Positions 42,513-51,842 are shown, numbered from the stretch's first letter. The stretch: DNA of 64,000 bases from a bacterium C-53 (GCA_003612525.1 RAZD01000002.1:186001-250000), one strand, 5' to 3'. Numbers and translations: made by a program. The notes: a model not told the origin generated them from the letters alone.

Positions 42513-43601
42513 CTATTGTTTCTTTGCAATGTATCCTTTTGCCTTCAGCAGCTCCGCACAAAGAACAGCTCCGCCTGCCGCGCCGCGCACTGTATTGTGA
42601 GACAGTCCGATAAACTTATAATCATATACTGTGTCCTCACGAAGCCGTCCGATCGATACGCCCATTCCGTTTTCATAATCCACATCCATAGTTACCTGAG
42701 GCCTGTTATCCTCCTCAAGATACTGGATGAACTGCTTCGGCGCACTTGGAAGCTCAAGCTCCTGCGGCAATCCTTTAAATAATTTCAATTTTTCGATCAG
42801 TTCCTCTTTTGACGGTTTCTTATTGAATTTTACAAACACGGCAGCCGTATGCCCATTTAATACAGGCACGCGCACACACTGACACGTGATAACAGGAAGT
42901 GACGCTTTTACAATTTCACCATTTTCCACCCTGCCAAACACTCTTAAAGGTTCCTGCTCACTTTTCTCTTCCTCACCGCCGATATAGGGAATAATATTCC
43001 CCTCCATCTCCGGCCAGTCTTTGAATGTCTTACCTGCGCCTGAAATCGCCTGATAGGTGGTTGCAACCACTTCAACCGGCTCAAATTCTTTCCATGCTGC
43101 CAACGCGGGCGTATAGCTCTGTATGGAACAATTTGGTTTCACCGCGATAAATCCTCTCTGCGTTCCAAGCCGTTTTTTCTGCGATTCAATAACATCAAAA
43201 TGTTCCGGATTAATTTCAGGCACCACCATCGGGACATCCGGTGTCCATCTGTGGGCGCTGTTATTGGATACTACAGGGGTCTCTGTCTTTGCATACGCCT
43301 CTTCAATCGCCCGGATTTCATCTTTCGTCATATCGACAGCGCTGAATACAAAATCAACTTCCGCCGCTACCTTCTCCACCTCATTTACATTCATAACCAC
43401 AATCTTCTTCACAGCTTCCGGCATAGGCGTCGCCATCTTCCACCTGTCCCCTACGGCTTCCTCATATGTCTTTCCCGCACTTCTCGGACTCGCCGCAATC
43501 GTTGTCACCTCAAACCACGGATGATTTTCCAGAAGTGAAATAAATCTCTGTCCCACCATTCCGGTTCCGCCTAAAATACCTGCTCTCAATTTGTCGCTCA
43601 T
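42513..43601 (-). CDS. asd: Aspartate-semialdehyde dehydrogenase
   Basis: Reduces beta-aspartyl phosphate to aspartate semialdehyde, the branch point to lysine, methionine and threonine. The N-terminal NADP loop LGGTGMVGQRFISLL, the catalytic cysteine in VKPNCSIQSYTPAL and the HNTVRGAAGGAVL C-terminus identify the archaeal/fungal-type ASADH branch (362 residues), which is common in clostridia. AAGGAAGGAG lies upstream of ATG 43601. The gene directly follows argH with an 18-base gap. Confidence 0.94.
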   Translation of the reverse strand: MSDKLRAGILGGTGMVGQRFISLLENHPWFEVTTIAASPRSAGKTYEEAVGDRWKMATPMPEAVKKIVVMNVNEVEKVAAEVDFVFSAVDMTKDEIRAIEEAYAKTETPVVSNNSAHRWTPDVPMVVPEINPEHFDVIESQKKRLGTQRGFIAVKPNCSIQSYTPALAAWKEFEPVEVVATTYQAISGAGKTFKDWPEMEGNIIPYIGGEEEKSEQEPLRVFGRVENGEIVKASLPVITCQCVRVPVLNGHTAAVFVKFNKKPSKEELIEKLKLFKGLPQELELPSAPKQFIQYLEEDNRPQVTMDVDYENGMGVSIGRLREDTVYDYKFIGLSHNTVRGAAGGAVLCAELLKAKGYIAKKQ

Positions 43602-43619
43602 GTTCTCTTTTCTCCTTCC

Positions 43620-45005
43620 TTATCTGAAGTCCTGCTGTAAATATTCCAGCTCCGCCTCAATCACCTTTTCCATGACTGCCTTCCCCGGCGCACCAAGCGT
43701 CAGGCGTCTTTCCACACATGTTTTCAGACTGATTGCTTCATAGATATCTTCCTCAAAAACAGGACTGATTGATTTGAATTCCTCAAGTGTCATATCATCG
43801 AGCGCAATATCTCTGTCAATACAATAAAGGACAAGTCTGCCGACAATTGCATGTGCATCGCGGAACGGTACACCATGATTCACAAGATAATCAGCGGCAT
43901 CCGTTGCGTTCGTAAATCCATTTTTCGCACTGCTCTCCATAATATCTTTCCTGAAGGTAATCGTTTCAATCATACCACGAAACAGGGCCAGGCAGCCTTT
44001 CACCGTATCAAAGGCATCAAAGGCAAGCTCTTTATCCTCCTGCATGTCTTTATTATAAGCAAGGGGGATCCCCTTCATGGTCGTAAGTAAGCTGATCAGA
44101 GCGCCGTACACTCTTCCTGTCTTCCCGCGGATCAGTTCCGCAAGATCAGGATTCTTCTTCTGCGGCATAATACTGCTTCCGGTACTGTAACTGTCATCAA
44201 TCTCCACAAACCGGTATTCATTCGAATTCCAGATAATAATCTCTTCACAAAAGCGGCTTAAATGCATCATAATAGTTGACAGAGCCGAAAGAAATTCGAT
44301 CAGATAATCTCTGTCCGCAACCGAATCCATGCTATTCAGCGTCGCACTGTCAAAGCCAAGCAGCTCAGATGTATACTCCCTGTCCAACGGATAAGTAGTT
44401 CCCGCCAATGCACCGGAGCCGAGCGGACATGTATTCATTCTGTGATAAATATCCTTAAGGCGGAGCCTGTCTCTCTTAAACATCTCAAAATACGCTCCGA
44501 TATGATGCGCAAGCGTCACCGGCTGCGCTTTCTGCAGATGAGTAAAGCCCGGCATGTATGTTTCCGTGTTCTCCTGCATTATATGAATGAGAACTTCCAA
44601 TAATTCCTTTATCAGCCCATCCACTAAAAGAAGTTCCGCTCTCGTATAAAGCTTCATATCAAGCGCCACCTGATCGTTGCGGCTGCGCCCCGTATGAAGC
44701 TTCTTTCCGGCATCACCAATCCTGTCTATAAGATTTGCCTCCACAAAACTGTGGATATCTTCATATTCCTCCGTAATCTCGAGACTTCCATTCTCAATAT
44801 CACAGAGAATTCCGTTTAAACCATCGATAATCTGCGTCTTTTCCGAATCCGTCAGAATTCCCTGTCTGTTAAGCATCGTCACATGGGCAATGCTTCCCTC
44901 AATATCCTGTCTGTAAAATTTTCGATCAAAAGAAATGGACGCATTAAAGTTATAGACAAGCTGATCTGTCTCTTTCGTAAAGCGTCCTCCCCATAATTGT
45001 GCCAT
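43620..45005 (-). CDS. argH: Argininosuccinate lyase
   Basis: Last enzyme of arginine synthesis, splitting argininosuccinate into arginine and fumarate. The superfamily signature GSSIMPQKKNPD is intact near residue 280, and LHTGRSRNDQVA near 105 carries substrate contacts. ATG 45005 (MAQLWGGRFTKETDQ) has AAGGAG 7 bases upstream, giving 461 residues; the frame remains open to 45083, but that part overlaps the promoter. No other arginine gene lies in the window. Confidence 0.96.
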   Translation of the reverse strand: MAQLWGGRFTKETDQLVYNFNASISFDRKFYRQDIEGSIAHVTMLNRQGILTDSEKTQIIDGLNGILCDIENGSLEITEEYEDIHSFVEANLIDRIGDAGKKLHTGRSRNDQVALDMKLYTRAELLLVDGLIKELLEVLIHIMQENTETYMPGFTHLQKAQPVTLAHHIGAYFEMFKRDRLRLKDIYHRMNTCPLGSGALAGTTYPLDREYTSELLGFDSATLNSMDSVADRDYLIEFLSALSTIMMHLSRFCEEIIIWNSNEYRFVEIDDSYSTGSSIMPQKKNPDLAELIRGKTGRVYGALISLLTTMKGIPLAYNKDMQEDKELAFDAFDTVKGCLALFRGMIETITFRKDIMESSAKNGFTNATDAADYLVNHGVPFRDAHAIVGRLVLYCIDRDIALDDMTLEEFKSISPVFEEDIYEAISLKTCVERRLTLGAPGKAVMEKVIEAELEYLQQDFR

Positions 45006-45073
45006 CTGTTCTCTCCTTAGTATTCTCCGGAATTTCCGGTTTCCATATTTAAGCAAAGTTAAAAGTAAACTTA

Positions 45074-45102
45074 ATATTATCATACTTTCACTTTGTTTTC
45101 AA
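45074..45102 (-). promoter_or_regulatory. Predicted promoter of the argH-asd operon
   Basis: TTGAAA (-35, 45097-45102) and TAATAT (-10, 45074-45079) on the minus strand, spacing 17 bases, 68 bases ahead of ATG 45005. I looked for an ArgR-type operator in the leader and saw no convincing one. The divergent ABC gene starts at 45165. Confidence 0.5.
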
Positions 45103-45164
45103 CACTCGCATACAATAATATGAGAAATTTCAAATCCACGGTTACAGAAAGGCATGGTTATCAT

Positions 45165-45911
45165 ATGAGTCACATACTTTCCTTACAAAATGCCGGAGTT
45201 TCTTATCACAGTCTAAGCGGTGAGACAATCGCCCTTCAAAATATCTCATTTCATGTGGAGGAGGGGGAGTTCCTTTCTATCGTCGGACCAAGCGGATGCG
45301 GCAAATCCACACTGCTTTCCATTATTGCAGGATTGGTTGAACCGGAGGAAGGAAGCATCACGACAAACGGATGTCGGATTGGCTACATGCTGCAAAGAGA
45401 CCACCTGTTTGAATGGCGCACGGTCCTCAAAAACATCCTGTTAGGACCCGAAATCAGCCACTGCCTCACTCTTGATAAAAGAATTCTGGCTGACCGCCTG
45501 TTAAAGCAGTATGGCCTTTATCCATTCAAGGATAAGTATCCATCCGAACTCTCCGGCGGAATGCGCCAGCGCGCCGCACTGATACGCACGCTTGTCATGG
45601 AGCCTGATTTACTTCTGCTTGATGAACCGTTTTCCGCCCTTGACTATCAGACGCGGCTCAATGTTTCAGATGACATCTACCGGATTATCCGGGAAGAACA
45701 CAAGACCGCAATCCTTGTAACGCACGACTTGTCAGAGGCAATCAGCCTCGGTGAAAGAATCGTTGTTCTCACAAAACGCCCGGGAACCATAAAAGACATA
45801 ATCACCATTGATTTGAGCATTGACAATGAAGAACGCACCCCGCTCCTCTCACGCGACGCACCGGAATTTAAAACTTATTTTAATCTTCTCTGGAAGGAGT
45901 TGAATACATGA
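45165..45911 (+). CDS. ABC transporter ATP-binding protein (SsuB/TauB type)
   Basis: A 248-residue ATPase subunit for a nitrate/sulfonate/thiamine-precursor type importer. Walker A GPSGCGKSTLL (near residue 40), signature LSGGMRQRAALIR and Walker B LLLLDEPFSALDYQ are intact, followed by the ILVTHDLSEAISLGERI H-loop. The start is ATG 45165 (MSHILSLQNAGVSYHS), with AAAGG about 12 bases upstream. The permease gene follows with a four-base overlap. The substrate is not apparent. Confidence 0.92.
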   Translation: MSHILSLQNAGVSYHSLSGETIALQNISFHVEEGEFLSIVGPSGCGKSTLLSIIAGLVEPEEGSITTNGCRIGYMLQRDHLFEWRTVLKNILLGPEISHCLTLDKRILADRLLKQYGLYPFKDKYPSELSGGMRQRAALIRTLVMEPDLLLLDEPFSALDYQTRLNVSDDIYRIIREEHKTAILVTHDLSEAISLGERIVVLTKRPGTIKDIITIDLSIDNEERTPLLSRDAPEFKTYFNLLWKELNT

Positions 45912-46705
45912 ATATTTTTGCAAACCTGCAGCAGGAATACCTAAAAGCACAGAGATTCCGCAAAAGGACCATTCAGGCGGTCCGATTTTTTATTTTAATC
46001 TGTTTTTTGGCAGTCTGGGAAATCACGGCAGATTTAGATATCATTGACAGTTTCTTCTTTTCAAGCCCAAGCCGCATTATACGTACGATTCTGCAAATGG
46101 CCAACGATTATTCCCTGTTCCACAATATTGGCATCACTTTATTGGAAACAGTATTCAGTTTTGTGCTTATCGTTCTGATTTCCCTTGCCAGTGCAATGCT
46201 TTTATGGCTCCTGCCTTCTTTTTCCGAAGTTCTGGAGCCATACCTTGTAATGCTGAACTCACTGCCGAAGTCTGCGCTTGCGCCGCTCTTCATCGTATGG
46301 CTCGGCGCAAATACAACAACCATCATCGTTGCCGGAATCTCCGTTGCACTCTTTGGTTCCATCCTGAACCTGTACCAGAGCTTCAAAAGTACAGATGAGG
46401 AAATGGAAAAACTGATTTACACACTCGGCGGGACAAAATGGGATGTTCTGTCAAAAGCAATCCTCCCTTCCAATATACCGACGATCTTAAGCTCTATGAA
46501 AGTCAATATCGGTCTTTCGCTTGTAGGTGTTATCATAGGTGAATTTCTTGCTGCAAGAGCAGGACTTGGATATCTTATTATCTATGGAAGCCAGGTGTTC
46601 AAACTGGATCTCGTCATTATGTCGATTGTCATTCTGTGCTTTATCGCAGTGCTTTTCTATGGCATCATCGGACTGCTTGAAAAGCATATTAAAAGGGCCG
46701 CCTGA
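45908..46705 (+). CDS. ABC transporter permease (SsuC/TauC type)
   Basis: A 265-residue membrane subunit with about six hydrophobic segments and the cytoplasmic EAA loop in LGGTKWDVLSKAILPSNIPTIL near residue 175, which contacts the ATPase. The stop of the ATPase gene and this ATG overlap as ATGA. No periplasmic NMT1/THI5-like binding protein gene follows or precedes, so the binding protein must be elsewhere or absent. A GC-rich hairpin overlaps the end of the gene. Confidence 0.9.
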   Translation: MNIFANLQQEYLKAQRFRKRTIQAVRFFILICFLAVWEITADLDIIDSFFFSSPSRIIRTILQMANDYSLFHNIGITLLETVFSFVLIVLISLASAMLLWLLPSFSEVLEPYLVMLNSLPKSALAPLFIVWLGANTTTIIVAGISVALFGSILNLYQSFKSTDEEMEKLIYTLGGTKWDVLSKAILPSNIPTILSSMKVNIGLSLVGVIIGEFLAARAGLGYLIIYGSQVFKLDLVIMSIVILCFIAVLFYGIIGLLEKHIKRAA

Positions 46706-46737
46706 AGGCAGCCCCTACATAATCGTTTTTATTTATC
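46696..46737 (+). terminator. Possible terminator between the ABC permease and the convergent membrane-protein gene
   Basis: GGGC-C-GCC pairs with GGC-A-GCCC across a four-base loop (46696-46715), followed after about 9 bases by CGTTTTTATTTA. The stem begins inside the last codons of the permease. Since the U-rich stretch is not adjacent, efficiency is uncertain. Confidence 0.4.
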
Positions 46738-47139
46738 TTTCACAACAAGAACCGTCGCAATAAATACAACGCATCCCGGTATAACCGCACCTGAAGTCTT
46801 GGTCAGCATTCCGACAAGCGCCATCAGCGCAGTCAGCGTTACCGTAATGCAGGACGGTGCATTTCCCAGGAAAAACCCCATTAACATTTCTATAAAAATC
46901 ACAACACAGAGAACCGCAACGGCCGTATCGCCAATCTGACGTCCGCCTGCAACACAGAAAACTGCCAAAACCACAAGAGCAACAAGAGCTGCCTGCTGTT
47001 TCGGGAATCTGCTCTCTATATAGTCTTCCTCTCTTGCTCTTACACGGCTTCGTGAAGGCTCCGGTTCTCCCCTAAGCGCATCCATATCCCGTTCCGGTCT
47101 TTTCCTCTTTCTCTGATTCGAGGTCCCTTTGTCTGCCAT
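46729..47139 (-). CDS. Small membrane protein of unknown family
   Basis: A 136-residue protein whose first 45 residues are strongly charged (SNQRKRKRPERDMD, SRSRVRAREEDY), followed by three or four hydrophobic segments from about residue 48 onward and a short KDK end. I do not recognise the family. ATG 47139 (MADKGTSN) has GGAG 6 bases upstream; ATG 47151 is in frame but overlaps that site. It is convergent with the ABC genes and divergent from tRNA-Thr. Confidence 0.65.
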   Translation of the reverse strand: MADKGTSNQRKRKRPERDMDALRGEPEPSRSRVRAREEDYIESRFPKQQAALVALVVLAVFCVAGGRQIGDTAVAVLCVVIFIEMLMGFFLGNAPSCITVTLTALMALVGMLTKTSGAVIPGCVVFIATVLVVKDK

Positions 47140-47175
47140 TCCATTCTCCATTCTAAAACTTTTTTAAATTAATGC

Positions 47176-47204
47176 TTGCAATTCTGTAATAAAGCCGTTA
47201 TAAT
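47176..47204 (+). promoter_or_regulatory. Promoter of tRNA-Thr
   Basis: TTGCAA (-35, 47176-47181) and a perfect TATAAT (-10, 47199-47204), 17 bases apart, placed 22 bases upstream of the tRNA. Confidence 0.75.
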
Positions 47205-47226
47205 AGCATTTGCAATCACATTGCAA

Positions 47227-47299
47227 GCCAACATAGCGCAGTTGGTAGCGCAACGCATTCGTAATGCGTGGGTCGGGGGTTCGAGTCCCCCTGTTGGCT
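47227..47299 (+). tRNA. tRNA-Thr (anticodon CGT)
   Basis: A 73-base cloverleaf. The acceptor stem GCCAACA pairs with TGTTGGC, the D arm reads GCGC-AGTTGGTA-GCGC, the anticodon stem ACGCA pairs with TGCGT around loop TTCGTAA (anticodon CGT), and the T arm GGGGG-TTCGAGT-CCCCC is perfect. CCA is not encoded; the discriminator is T. It decodes ACG. A T-rich stretch (about 47300-47310) may end transcription. Confidence 0.95.
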
Positions 47300-47315
47300 T
47301 TCTTTTTTTGCCCTT

Positions 47316-48170
47316 TTACAGATGCACATCCATCTGTGGATATGGTATTTCAATTCCCGCTTCATCAAATTTAAGCTTTACTTCTTCTGTGATTCTCCAG
47401 CGGGCATCCCAATATTCCCCTGTCGGCACCCACATCCGCATTCCAAGTATGACCGCACTGTCTGCCAGTTCATCGACAAACACACGAAACGATTCATCGT
47501 GTTTCACCGAGTGATCGGACTCTCCGATTTCCGTAAGGACCGCTTTTGCCTTCTTTAAATCAGCCTGATAAGAAATTCCAAACTTAAGATCAAGCCTCCG
47601 CTCTTCCATCCGCGTAAGATTTGTCATCGAATTGTTCGCAAGCGTACCGTTTGGAAGCACAATCACCTTATTATCGCCTGTATGAAGCGTTGTATAAAAG
47701 ATCTGAATCTCCGTTACGACTCCTTCATTCTTATTCGTATCTTCTATTATATAATCTCCGACTACGAACGGCTTCAAAAGAAGAATCAATACGCCACCCG
47801 CAAAATTGGCAAGCGTCCCCTGGACGGCAAAACCAAAGGTCAGGCCCAGAGAACCAACCACCGCCACAACAGAAGCGGCATCAATTCCAAAACGGGAAGC
47901 AATTGCCATAGCAAGCACTGCATACAGTGCAATTTTCAGACACGAGTCCACAAACTGCACTGCTCCTTTATCCGCGTTTGCACGCTCCATTGCACGCCTA
48001 ACGACTTTTCTGAAAAGACGTATCAGACAGATTCCGATTCCAAGTAATAGAAAACTCAGCACAACCCGCATGCCAAGATTCAAGGCTTTCTCCGGGAGCT
48101 CTTTGAAAAAAGCCTCAATCACTCCCGGATCCACATTTTCAAGTTCACTTATGACTTCCAGATCTTCCAT
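47316..48170 (-). CDS. MscS-family mechanosensitive ion channel
   Basis: A 284-residue channel that releases solutes on hypo-osmotic shock. It has three N-terminal hydrophobic segments, the pore-lining one reading VVAVVGSLGLTFGFAVQGTLANFAGGV, then the beta domain with FVVGDYIIEDTNKNEGVVTEIQIFYTTL and VIVLPNGTLANN, and a C-terminal domain. This is the short E. coli MscS-like layout. GGAGA precedes ATG 48170. It follows glgB by 12 bases and so is probably transcribed with it. Confidence 0.93.
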   Translation of the reverse strand: MEDLEVISELENVDPGVIEAFFKELPEKALNLGMRVVLSFLLLGIGICLIRLFRKVVRRAMERANADKGAVQFVDSCLKIALYAVLAMAIASRFGIDAASVVAVVGSLGLTFGFAVQGTLANFAGGVLILLLKPFVVGDYIIEDTNKNEGVVTEIQIFYTTLHTGDNKVIVLPNGTLANNSMTNLTRMEERRLDLKFGISYQADLKKAKAVLTEIGESDHSVKHDESFRVFVDELADSAVILGMRMWVPTGEYWDARWRITEEVKLKFDEAGIEIPYPQMDVHL

Positions 48171-48182
48171 TCATATCTCCAA

Positions 48183-50459
48183 CTATTTCTTTGCTGTTGT
48201 TTTCGTTTTCCTTGCAGTGGACGGTTTCTTTGGTGCCTGAACCGGTTTTTCCTCCTCATCTGCAAGCGGAATTACCTGGAAAACAGAGATTCCAAGCGGT
48301 GGAACCTTAATGCGCACAGAATTCTCCCTTGCATCGCATTCATCCTTTTTCGAAGACGTCATGCGGCTGTTCCGAAATCCAAACCCGCCGAAATCTTCGG
48401 AATCACTGTTAAAGATCTCTTTTAATTTACAGGGGCACGGAACTCCGATCTTATAATTGTTTCTCGGAATATTCTCAAAGTTGCAGACTATAAGAAGTGT
48501 TTCCTCCTCTTTGTCTGTCTTTCGTAAATACACAACAATATTTTCATTTGCCGAAATATCATTAATCCACTCAAAGCCTTCCGGAACATGATCCATTTTG
48601 TGAAGCGCCGGCACTGTACGGTACAATTTGACCAAAGCTTTCACATATTTCTGCATCTGCTTATGTTCCTCGTACTCAAGAAGCTCCCATTCCACACTGC
48701 GCTCTTCATTCCATTCGTCGAATTCTGCGATATCCTGTCCCATAAAGAGAAGTTTCTTCCCGGGATGCGTCATAAAGAACCCATATGCAGCCCTTAAATT
48801 CGCATATTTTTCCTCCATAGTTCCCGGCATCTTTCCGACAAGAGTTGCCTTTCCATGCACAACCTCATCGTGTGACAGGGTAAGCATAAATTTCTCACTG
48901 TACGCATAAATCATGGAAAAGCACAATTCATTGTAATGATGTGTTCGAAACAGCGGATCATACTGCATATAACCGAGAAAATCGTTCATCCATCCCATAT
49001 TCCATTTGTAGTCAAAACCAAGTCCGCCATCTTTCAACGCTCCCGTCACCAGCGGCCATGCTGTGGATTCCTCTGCGATTAAGAGCGCATCCGGAAATTC
49101 CTTTTTGAAAATAGAATTCAGATGTTTTAAAAACTCAAGCGACTCAAGATTTTCCTTCCCGCCGTAAATATTGGCAACCCATTCACCGTCATTTTTTCCA
49201 TAATCGAGATACAGCATCGAAGCCACCGCATCCATACGAATGCCGTCAACATGGTATTCTCTTGCCCAGTAAAGAGCATTCGCTATCAGATAATTCACTA
49301 CTTCAGGCCTGCCGTAATTATAGATAAGCGTTCCCCAATGCGGATGGCATCCCTGTCTTGGGTCTCTGTGTTCATAAAGGCATGTCCCGTCAAAATTCGA
49401 CAGCCCCTGTATATCGCGCGGAAAATGCGCCGGCACCCAGTCAAGAATGACTCCGATGCCATGATTATGCATATAATTCATAAAATACATAAAATCTTCT
49501 GGCGTACCGTAACGACTTGTCGGAGCATAATATCCAATTACCTGATATCCCCACGATGCGTCAAACGGATGTTCCATAACCGGCATCAGTTCCACATGCG
49601 TATAGCCCATCTCTTTTACATATTTGCATAGAAGCGGCGCAATTTCACGGTAGTTGTAAAAATCCCTGCCATCCGAGGGTTTATGGAACGAACCAAGATG
49701 CAGCTCATAGACGAACATCGGGTTTTCTTCCTTATGCAGTTCTCCCCTGGCTGCCATAAATTCATCGTCATTCCATTTGAATTTATAGATATCACGCACA
49801 ACCGACGCCGTATTCGGGCGCAGTTCCGCTCCGTAACCATAAGGATCCGCCTTCAGGAACGTCTCACCGCTTCTGGCCTTAATCTCAAATTTATAAAAAG
49901 CCCCCTGCTCAATGTCAGGTATAAAAAGTTCAAAAATCCCGGAATCCCACAGCCTCTGCATTTGATGAATGCGGCCATCCCAGTTGTTGAAATCACCGAC
50001 TACACTGACACGTACTGCGTTTGGCGCCCATACAGCAAAATGAACACCGTCCGTCCCGTCAATCTTTGTCAGATGAGCGCCCAGTACCTCATATGCCCGG
50101 TAATGAATGCCCGCATTAAATTTCTTGGTATCTTTCTCCGTAATCACACCCGGATAGCGGTAAGGATCTTCCTTTTCCGTCTGCCGGCCCTTCGCATCCT
50201 CAACTATATATGTGTACGTAAATGGAACTTTGTTCTTCACAAGGACAGCGAAAAATCCTTCATCATCTACCCTGTCCATTTCCTTCTGCGTTTTATTCGT
50301 CTTAAGAAATACTTTTTCCGCTCCCGGCTGAAATGTCTGTACCAGCGTTCCACCCTTTACCGTATGTGCTCCCAGTATCCCTTTTGGCTGATCTTCTTCT
50401 GAGTAAATGACCGCTTCGATTTCGGCCCAATCCATCAAATCATATAATTTCTTATCCAT
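48183..50459 (-). CDS. glgB: 1,4-alpha-glucan branching enzyme
   Basis: GH13 enzyme that introduces alpha-1,6 branches in glycogen. It has an N-terminal early-set (N1) domain, a CBM48 domain (near 140-230, VHFAVWAPNAVRVSVVGDFNNWDG), and the catalytic barrel with GIRMDAVASMLYLDYG (nucleophile Asp), LLIAEESTAWP (acid/base Glu) and LSHDEVVHGKA. The 758 residues end in a Lys/Thr/Pro-rich tail (KPSTARKTKTTAKK), which is unusual and may be disordered. AAAGG lies upstream of ATG 50459. No other glycogen gene is nearby. Confidence 0.95.
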   Translation of the reverse strand: MDKKLYDLMDWAEIEAVIYSEEDQPKGILGAHTVKGGTLVQTFQPGAEKVFLKTNKTQKEMDRVDDEGFFAVLVKNKVPFTYTYIVEDAKGRQTEKEDPYRYPGVITEKDTKKFNAGIHYRAYEVLGAHLTKIDGTDGVHFAVWAPNAVRVSVVGDFNNWDGRIHQMQRLWDSGIFELFIPDIEQGAFYKFEIKARSGETFLKADPYGYGAELRPNTASVVRDIYKFKWNDDEFMAARGELHKEENPMFVYELHLGSFHKPSDGRDFYNYREIAPLLCKYVKEMGYTHVELMPVMEHPFDASWGYQVIGYYAPTSRYGTPEDFMYFMNYMHNHGIGVILDWVPAHFPRDIQGLSNFDGTCLYEHRDPRQGCHPHWGTLIYNYGRPEVVNYLIANALYWAREYHVDGIRMDAVASMLYLDYGKNDGEWVANIYGGKENLESLEFLKHLNSIFKKEFPDALLIAEESTAWPLVTGALKDGGLGFDYKWNMGWMNDFLGYMQYDPLFRTHHYNELCFSMIYAYSEKFMLTLSHDEVVHGKATLVGKMPGTMEEKYANLRAAYGFFMTHPGKKLLFMGQDIAEFDEWNEERSVEWELLEYEEHKQMQKYVKALVKLYRTVPALHKMDHVPEGFEWINDISANENIVVYLRKTDKEEETLLIVCNFENIPRNNYKIGVPCPCKLKEIFNSDSEDFGGFGFRNSRMTSSKKDECDARENSVRIKVPPLGISVFQVIPLADEEEKPVQAPKKPSTARKTKTTAKK

Positions 50460-50493
50460 TCTGATACCTATGCCTTTCTATAAATTGTGTCTT

Positions 50494-51741
50494 TCATCTG
50501 TCCTGCTTTATGGAATGAATAAATATCCCGCTGCGAAGCTTCGGCTCAAACCATGTGGATTTCGGAGGCATCAGCCGCCCCGCATCCGCAACATCAAATA
50601 ACTCTCCTATTGATGTAGGGTACATGGAAAATGCCACGCTGCAATCACTGTGCACTCTCCTTTCCAGTTCGCCAAGTCCGCGGATTCCCCCTACGAAATC
50701 AATCCGCTCATCTGTCTTCGGATCATGAATTCCAAGTACGGGTTCCAGAAGGTAATTCTGTAAAAGCGATACATCAAGCCCGTCTATCGGATCGTCGGAT
50801 AAAATCCCTGGCTTCGCTTTCAAACTGTACCATTGTCCGTCAAGATACATACCGAACATTCCCTTCTTCTTCGGGCGGTAAGGCTCTGTTCCCACTGCTT
50901 CCACCTCAAAATGTTCCGCCGCCGCCGCAAGAAATCCCGGTATATCATAGCCATTCAGATCTTTCACAACACGATTGTAATCAAGAATCATAAGCTGCTC
51001 ATCCGGAAACAGGACGGAAAGGAAGTATTGAAATTCCTCCTCCCCGGAACAGGATGATTCCGCCGCCTTCCGCATCTTCGATACACGTACAGCCGATGCG
51101 CAGCGGTGGTGCCCGTCCGCAATATAAATATCATTCATTTCTTCAAAGGCGCTCTGAACTGTCTTCATATCATCTGCATCCGCTATTACAAATATCCTGT
51201 GCCGGATTCCGTCCGGTGATACGAAATCATACAGGGCATCCCCGTCCTTCGTCTTTTCCACCACGCGGCTGATTCGTTCGTCCGCACGGTACGCAAGAAA
51301 AATGGGGCCGGTCTGCGCCTCACACCGGTCCACATGGTTTACCCTGTCCTCCTCCTTATCCGAACGCGTTTTCTCATGTTTCCTGATCACATTTCTGTCA
51401 TAGTCGTCCACAGATGCACAACCGACAATTCCTGTCTGTACACGTCCATTCATTGTCAGCTCATAGATATAATAGCATGGAGCTTTCTCCTGAATAAACT
51501 GCCCTCTCTCCACCATATCCCACAAAAGATCATGTGCCTTCTGATAAACCTCCGGCGCGTGAATATCCACGTCGTCCGGAAACCATACTTCCGCCCGGTC
51601 AATTCCGAGAAACGAAAGAGGCTCCTTCTCCACTTCCCGCTTTGCCTCCGCGCGGTTATATACGTCATATGGTAATGCTGCAATACGGCTTTCCAGCCCC
51701 TTTGCCGGACGTATTGCACAAAATGGTCTTATTACTGCCAT
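50494..51741 (-). CDS. DUF1015 family protein
   Basis: A 415-residue soluble protein with the DUF1015 pattern: IRPFCAIRPAKGLESRIAALPYDVYN at the start, IRKHEKTRSDKEEDRVNHVDRCEAQTGPIFLAY, then DIYIADGHHRCASAVRV and FLSVLFPDEQLMILDYNRVV. The HKAEKT/DGHHR residues suggest an enzyme or phosphate binding, but the function is unknown; in some relatives the gene lies near serine biosynthesis genes. ATG 51741 (MAVIRPF) has AAAGGA about 10 bases upstream. It starts the DUF1015-glgB-mscS unit. Confidence 0.9.
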   Translation of the reverse strand: MAVIRPFCAIRPAKGLESRIAALPYDVYNRAEAKREVEKEPLSFLGIDRAEVWFPDDVDIHAPEVYQKAHDLLWDMVERGQFIQEKAPCYYIYELTMNGRVQTGIVGCASVDDYDRNVIRKHEKTRSDKEEDRVNHVDRCEAQTGPIFLAYRADERISRVVEKTKDGDALYDFVSPDGIRHRIFVIADADDMKTVQSAFEEMNDIYIADGHHRCASAVRVSKMRKAAESSCSGEEEFQYFLSVLFPDEQLMILDYNRVVKDLNGYDIPGFLAAAAEHFEVEAVGTEPYRPKKKGMFGMYLDGQWYSLKAKPGILSDDPIDGLDVSLLQNYLLEPVLGIHDPKTDERIDFVGGIRGLGELERRVHSDCSVAFSMYPTSIGELFDVADAGRLMPPKSTWFEPKLRSGIFIHSIKQDR

Positions 51742-51776
51742 ATGTAAGCTATCCTTTCCCAAAATGATGGATCACT

Positions 51777-51827
51777 GCCCATGATGCCGGACCAAAAACC
51801 GCATCCTGTATTTATTATTACATGGGC
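51777..51827 (-). other. Nested inverted repeat in the leader of the DUF1015-glgB-mscS unit
   Basis: An outer seven-base-pair stem (GCCCATG 51777-51783 with CATGGGC 51821-51827) encloses an inner stem (GATGCCGG 51783-51790 with CCGCATC 51799-51805, one bulge). The inner loop on the minus strand contains TTTTTGG. It may be a terminator of the aldo/keto reductase gene (stop at 51839) or a structured 5' leader of the DUF1015 message. Confidence 0.35.
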
Positions 51828-51842
51828 GGCGCTTTTTTTCAA
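51814..51842 (-). promoter_or_regulatory. Candidate promoter for DUF1015-glgB-mscS
   Basis: TTGAAA (-35, 51837-51842) and AATAAT (-10, 51814-51819) on the minus strand with a 17-base gap. The -35 overlaps the stop codon of the aldo/keto reductase gene. The start point would fall near 51807, just before the inner hairpin. Confidence 0.35.

Noticed and set aside
45006-45164. TPP riboswitch or T-box in the argH/ABC divergent region, expected if the ABC genes import thiamine precursors
   Set aside because: No thi-box core (such as CTGAGA and ACCTGA) and no T-box sequence were seen on either strand.
49683-50402. A 239-codon plus-strand frame antisense to glgB
   Set aside because: Shadow of glgB; Arg/Phe/Ile-rich without any family signal.
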